The translations under genes were made by a program, and so were the position numbers. From UBA1258 sp963643225 (GTDB lineage Bacteria > Bacillota > Clostridia > Lachnospirales > Lachnospiraceae): a stretch of 64,000 nucleotides of DNA. Of the stretch, positions 60,272 to 64,000 are shown piece by piece (within the stretch, counting starts at the first letter, position 1; every line of letters starts with the position of its first letter). The stretch lies in contig CAVIIX010000001.1 of assembly GCA_963643225.1 (NCBI GenBank), forward strand, positions 1 through 64,000, in the 5' to 3' direction. Under the pieces are notes generated by a model that was given only the letters and a program-made list of their open reading frames with translations, did no database searches and was not told where the DNA came from.

Positions 60272-61879
60272 ATGGCAGAAAAAATTCTTAACAGGCTTAA
60301 GGAACTTTGGAAAAAGCTCCGGGCCTGGTGGGACAAATTTACATCTAAACAAAAAACACTTATAGTGGCAATCGCGGCGGCTGTTGTCGTTGCTTTTGTT
60401 GTTCTTTATGCAATTTTAACATCTCCCAACTATACCCTGCTTCAACAGTGTGATTCCACAAAGGAAGCAGCAGAGGTGACGGAGGTTTTGGATGCTGCGC
60501 AAATCGGTTATAAATTATCCGATGACAGCCTGCAGATTAAAGTAGCTAAAAACGATTTATCTACAGCGCGTTTAACTCTTGCAAGCTCAGGCATCACCAC
60601 AACCGCTTACACCCTGGATGAAGCCTTATCCGCAAGCTTTACTGTAACGGAAGCAGACAAAAACAAAAAGACAAAGCTCTATCTTGAGAGCACCTTTGCA
60701 GAAGATTTTGTAAATATTTTCCCTGCAATCAAGGCCTGTACAGTACGCCTTAATTTACCCGATAATGACGGCACTCTTTTATCAAAGGATGAGGAGCCGG
60801 GTGCTGCAATTTATTTAAATATTGAAGGAGAATTTAATACAGATAACGCAGCCTTTCTTGCTAAAGCTGTTGCTACTACATTAGGCTGCTCCGATACAAA
60901 CAACATCGTCATCATGGATTCGGAAGGAAATATGCTTTTTTCCGGAGATGATTCTTCTGCAGCAGGCAATGCCTCAAGCCAGTTAGGAGTTAAAACAGAT
61001 GCTGAAAACATTCTTAATTCTGGTGTTAAAAAGGTATTAAGCGGTACAGGTGTGTTTGGGGATATTAAGGTTACCTCCAATCTTGTAATCGATTTTTCCA
61101 CAACCGAGCATACAATTCATAATTACACTCCTGCAGATGGACAGTCACAGGGCCTTTTATCTGAAAGAAGCTCTTATACAGAAGAATCTTCCGGCGGCAC
61201 AAGCGGCGTGCCGGGTACAGACTCAAATACGGAGACCACCTATTATTATTCAGACAATGATTATTCTTCTTCTACCATAGAAGAGCTTTATGAAAAATAT
61301 CTTCCAAATGAAGAGATTAAATACACATCTATTCCTGCAGGAAGAGTTACCTATTCGGCATCCTCTCTTGCGGTATCCTCCATTAACTACATCATCGTAA
61401 AAGAGGATGATGTAAAGGCGCAGGGCCTTTTGGACGGCATCACCTGGGAAGAATACCAGGAAGCAAATTCCGAGCGCTGGACGGTTGATGTAACGGATGA
61501 AATGATTAAGCTTGCAAGCGATGCTTCAGGCATCCCTACCGATAACATCAGCATAGTTGCCTACGAGGAAAACTTTTTTGTGGATTCGGAAGGCTTAGGC
61601 GTTGATATTTATGATGTTATTCAGATTGCATTAATAGTTATTATTTTAGGCCTCCTTGCACTTGTGGTAATTAAATCCATGTCAGGTGAGAAGACTTCGG
61701 AACAGCCAGAAGAGCTTTCTGTTGAAACGCTTCTTCAGTCAAATCCAGAGCCTGCACTTGATGATATTGAAGTGGAACAGATTTCAGAGACACGTAAGAT
61801 GATTGAGAAATTTGTAGACGAAAACCCAGAGGCTGTTGCCAATTTGCTTAGAAACTGGCTCAACGAGGGATGGGAATAA
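60272..61879 (+). CDS. fliF: Flagellar MS-ring protein FliF
   Basis: About 535 residues. One helix near residue 30-50 (LIVAIAAAVVVAFVVLYAIL), the ring-building domains (DEALSASFTVTEADKNKKTK), a Ser/Gly/Thr-rich variable segment (about residues 300-345), a second helix (IQIALIVIILGLLALVVIKS) and the C-terminal FliG-binding tail EKFVDENPEAVANLLRNWLN. The ATG at 60272 is preferred over upstream starts because GGGGAG is about 10 bases before it. The sequence is more diverged from Bacillus FliF than its neighbours. Confidence 0.93.
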   Translation: MAEKILNRLKELWKKLRAWWDKFTSKQKTLIVAIAAAVVVAFVVLYAILTSPNYTLLQQCDSTKEAAEVTEVLDAAQIGYKLSDDSLQIKVAKNDLSTARLTLASSGITTTAYTLDEALSASFTVTEADKNKKTKLYLESTFAEDFVNIFPAIKACTVRLNLPDNDGTLLSKDEEPGAAIYLNIEGEFNTDNAAFLAKAVATTLGCSDTNNIVIMDSEGNMLFSGDDSSAAGNASSQLGVKTDAENILNSGVKKVLSGTGVFGDIKVTSNLVIDFSTTEHTIHNYTPADGQSQGLLSERSSYTEESSGGTSGVPGTDSNTETTYYYSDNDYSSSTIEELYEKYLPNEEIKYTSIPAGRVTYSASSLAVSSINYIIVKEDDVKAQGLLDGITWEEYQEANSERWTVDVTDEMIKLASDASGIPTDNISIVAYEENFFVDSEGLGVDIYDVIQIALIVIILGLLALVVIKSMSGEKTSEQPEELSVETLLQSNPEPALDDIEVEQISETRKMIEKFVDENPEAVANLLRNWLNEGWE

Positions 61880-61938
61880 GCTAAAAATACAGTTGTTTTA
61901 ATAATATTAACGGATTAAAAAGGCAGGATGGAACGGTT

Positions 61939-62949
61939 ATGGCCAAGGATAACTCGATAAACGGAATACAGAAGGCAGCCATATTACTTATTGTACTGGG
62001 TCCCGAGCGCTCATCGAGCATATTTAAGCACCTTAAGGAAGAGGAAATTGAGGAGCTTACTTTAGAGATTGCAAATACGAGAAGCATTACGCCCCAGCTT
62101 AAGGAAAGTGTAATAGATGAATTCTATGAAATATGCCTGGCTCAGCAGTACATTGCAGAAGGCGGTATCGGCTATGCAAGAGAACTCCTTGAAAAGGCCC
62201 TTGGCTCAGACAAGGCTCTTGACGTTATAGGTAAGCTGACTGCTTCCTTGCAGGTTAAGCCCTTTGAATTTGTACGCAAGACGGATGCATCCCAGCTTCT
62301 TAACTTTATTCAGGATGAACATCCACAGACCATCGCCCTTATTTTATCTTATCTGTCCCCTAATCAGGCAGCTCTTATTATTTCTGCTCTGCCTCCGGAC
62401 AGACAGTCAGACGTTGCAAAGCGTATAGCGGTTATGGACCGTACGAGTCCTGACGTTATCAAAGAGGTTGAAAAGGTATTGGAATCAAAGCTTGCTTCCC
62501 TCATAAACCAGGATTACACCATTATCGGTGGCGTAGATGCGGTTGTAGACATTTTAAATACTGTAGACCGCGGTACGGAAAAGCACATCATGGAAACTCT
62601 GGAAATCGAAGAGCCGGAGCTTGCCGACGAAATCAGAAAGAAAATGTTCGTATTCGAAGATATTCTGCTGCTTGAAGACAGAGCTATTCAGAGAGTACTC
62701 AGAGAGGTTGATAATAATGACCTTGCCATTGCTCTTAAGTCGGCAAACGAACAGGTACAGAGTGCAATTTTCAACAACCTCTCTAAGCGTCTGGCAGTAA
62801 TGATCAAGGAAGATATGGAATTTATGGGTCCTGTACGTATGAAGGACGTAGAAGAGGCTCAGCAAAAGATAGTAAATATTATAAGAAAATTAGAGGACTC
62901 TGCAGAAATCGTAATTTCAAGAGGTGGAGGAGACGAAATAGTTGTCTGA
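61939..62949 (+). CDS. fliG: Flagellar motor switch protein FliG
   Basis: A 336-residue rotor protein that transmits torque and switching. KAAILLIVLGPERSSSIFKH at the N-terminus binds FliF. The middle domain has NFIQDEHPQTIALILSYLSP (with the EHPQ motif), and the C-terminal torque helix region reads FVFEDILLLEDRAIQRVLRE. The stop overlaps the fliH start by 8 bases. Confidence 0.96.
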   Translation: MAKDNSINGIQKAAILLIVLGPERSSSIFKHLKEEEIEELTLEIANTRSITPQLKESVIDEFYEICLAQQYIAEGGIGYARELLEKALGSDKALDVIGKLTASLQVKPFEFVRKTDASQLLNFIQDEHPQTIALILSYLSPNQAALIISALPPDRQSDVAKRIAVMDRTSPDVIKEVEKVLESKLASLINQDYTIIGGVDAVVDILNTVDRGTEKHIMETLEIEEPELADEIRKKMFVFEDILLLEDRAIQRVLREVDNNDLAIALKSANEQVQSAIFNNLSKRLAVMIKEDMEFMGPVRMKDVEEAQQKIVNIIRKLEDSAEIVISRGGGDEIVV

Positions 62950-63871
62950 TCGTGGTAACGTCTATAAGTCAAGCTTCATAAAGTTTAACAACGGTAACAC
63001 GCGTGTAATTGATTCAAGCGCTTTGGTGGCAAAACGCATGGAGGGATTTACGGGTGTTCTTAGGGAACAGGAAGAGGAGACTGCTCCAATTGAGCCTGTT
63101 TACGATGAAGAGGGTAATCTTATTTGTGATGCTTCTATAGATATGCTGACAGGTGAAGAAGGCGCTGAATATTCAGAAATTCCTGAAGAAAAAGCGTCTA
63201 AAGAAGATAATGCATCAGAAGGCGATGCGGGCTTTATCCAAAAGAGCCCTGCAAAGGGATATGTATTAAGCCCTGATGAAGTGAGAGCCGAATGCGAGGA
63301 AATGCTAAAAAAGGCAAATGCAGAGGCAGAAAACATAAGAAGCCTTGCAAGGGATGAAGCTGAAAATATAAAAAACAGCGCTAAAAATGAAGGCTATAAC
63401 GCAGGCTATGCTGAAGCAATGGCAGAGCTTGAAAATGAAAAATTCAATTTAGAGCAATACAAAATTCAGTTAAACGACGAATATGAAGCTTTGCTTGCCA
63501 ATGCAGAGCCTAAAATGGTAGAGACCATTACGGAGGTGTACGAGCACGTATTCGGAGAAAATTTTTATTCAAGAAGAGATGTAATGGTATGTCTTATAAA
63601 CAGAGCTTTAATGCACGTTGAAACAAGTGACTCCATTATTATTCACATAAGCCCTGCAGATTACGACATGCTTATAGGCATGAAAAATTCACTGTTTGAA
63701 AAGGTGCCTCTTAAAGCAGAGCCTGAAATCAATCAAAGAGAGGATTTTGAAAAGGGTATGGCAAAAATTGAAACCCCCTTTGGTATTGTGGACTGCAGTA
63801 TAGATACGGAATTAAAAGAATTACGTCGTGCTTTAACCGTTTTGTCTTACGGAGGTGGCTCACACTCATGA
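62942..63871 (+). CDS. fliH: Flagellar assembly protein FliH
   Basis: A 309-residue regulator of the export ATPase FliI. It starts with TTG inside fliG, with GGAGG upstream. The acidic N-terminal 150 residues are variable. The middle is a coiled coil (EECEEMLKKANAEAENIRSL-like ECEEMLKKANAEAENIRSLA) and the C-terminal domain (HISPADYDMLIGMKNSL, ETPFGIVDCSIDTEL) is that of FliH/V-ATPase subunit E. The stop overlaps the fliI start (ATGA). Confidence 0.9.
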   Translation: MSDRGNVYKSSFIKFNNGNTRVIDSSALVAKRMEGFTGVLREQEEETAPIEPVYDEEGNLICDASIDMLTGEEGAEYSEIPEEKASKEDNASEGDAGFIQKSPAKGYVLSPDEVRAECEEMLKKANAEAENIRSLARDEAENIKNSAKNEGYNAGYAEAMAELENEKFNLEQYKIQLNDEYEALLANAEPKMVETITEVYEHVFGENFYSRRDVMVCLINRALMHVETSDSIIIHISPADYDMLIGMKNSLFEKVPLKAEPEINQREDFEKGMAKIETPFGIVDCSIDTELKELRRALTVLSYGGGSHS

Positions 63872-64000
63872 GCTTAGGCAGTTTTTCTTTGGACATAGAA
63901 TACGATAAATATAAAGAGCTTGAGACGCACTGCTTCCATAAATCTCAGGGTAAGATTGCAAATGTAGTAGGCCTTACCCTGGAAAGCTACGGCCCTGACG
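63868..64000 (+). CDS. fliI: Flagellum-specific ATP synthase FliI, N-terminal part
   Basis: The ATG overlaps the fliH stop. The first 44 residues are in the window; GKIANVVGLTLESYGPD matches the N-terminal beta-barrel of FliI-type export ATPases. The gene is cut by the window edge. Its place after fliH fits the standard operon. Confidence 0.85.
   Translation, partial: MSLGSFSLDIEYDKYKELETHCFHKSQGKIANVVGLTLESYGPD

Overview
The window looks like a chromosomal piece of an AT-rich, motile, anaerobic Firmicute of the family Lachnospiraceae, close to pectin-using genera such as Lachnospira. The grounds are the dprA-topA-codY-flgB-flgC-fliE-fliF-fliG-fliH-fliI order, a 2-keto-3-deoxygluconate (pectin/uronate) operon, CodY, Gram-positive Shine-Dalgarno sites with some TTG/GTG starts, and Firmicute-type lipoprotein and ABC sugar-uptake genes. 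The family-level call is an inference from gene content and order.

Layout. 1-5.1 kb (minus): an MBOAT/AlgX-like O-acetylation pair, then an ApbE / NusG-domain-II / Gx-transporter trio. 5.2-14 kb (plus): a sodium:solute symporter behind a repeat-rich divergent promoter, a sugar-phosphate transferase that starts exopolysaccharide synthesis, a Cys-rich protein, the TrkA-TrkH potassium system, a DUF3810 protein and a nucleoid-associated protein. 14-20 kb: a Mbeg1-like hydrolase and the kduI-kduD-rpiB-like-eda-kdgK operon behind a cre-like operator. 20-25.5 kb: DMT transporter, PcrA helicase, a small membrane protein, RlmD. 25.5-30 kb is an accessory island: a TnpV remnant, a DUF6088/AbiEii type IV toxin-antitoxin pair whose toxin is frameshifted, an IS3 remnant and an IS605-like TnpB element with a one-base frameshift. 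The toxin-antitoxin part is bracketed by inverted copies of a 144-bp structured repeat. 30-36 kb: Nudix and FRG genes, then a complete ABC sugar-type transporter (minus). 36-49 kb: AAA protein, SulP transporter, three small membrane proteins, pyruvate kinase, radical SAM protein, tRNA-Arg, C39-like peptidase, EAL protein, zinc-ribbon and TPM proteins. 49-64 kb: rpsT, lepA, an HD domain protein, comM-like/dprA, topA, codY and the start of the flagellar basal-body operon, cut off inside fliI.

How it fits together. Uronates from pectin would be converted by KduI, KduD, KdgK and Eda to pyruvate and glyceraldehyde-3-phosphate, with carbon control through the cre-like site. CodY sits directly upstream of motility genes, and EAL and degenerate HD-GYP-type proteins suggest c-di-GMP signalling.

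The most unusual signals are a dispersed repeat family that folds on paper into a four-way junction (three full copies, several truncated ones), its inverted copies around the toxin-antitoxin island, two identical 35-bp repeats 34 bp apart that overlap the topA promoter, and mutually exclusive hairpins in front of the comM-like gene, one of which covers its Shine-Dalgarno site. No complete new defence system was identified.
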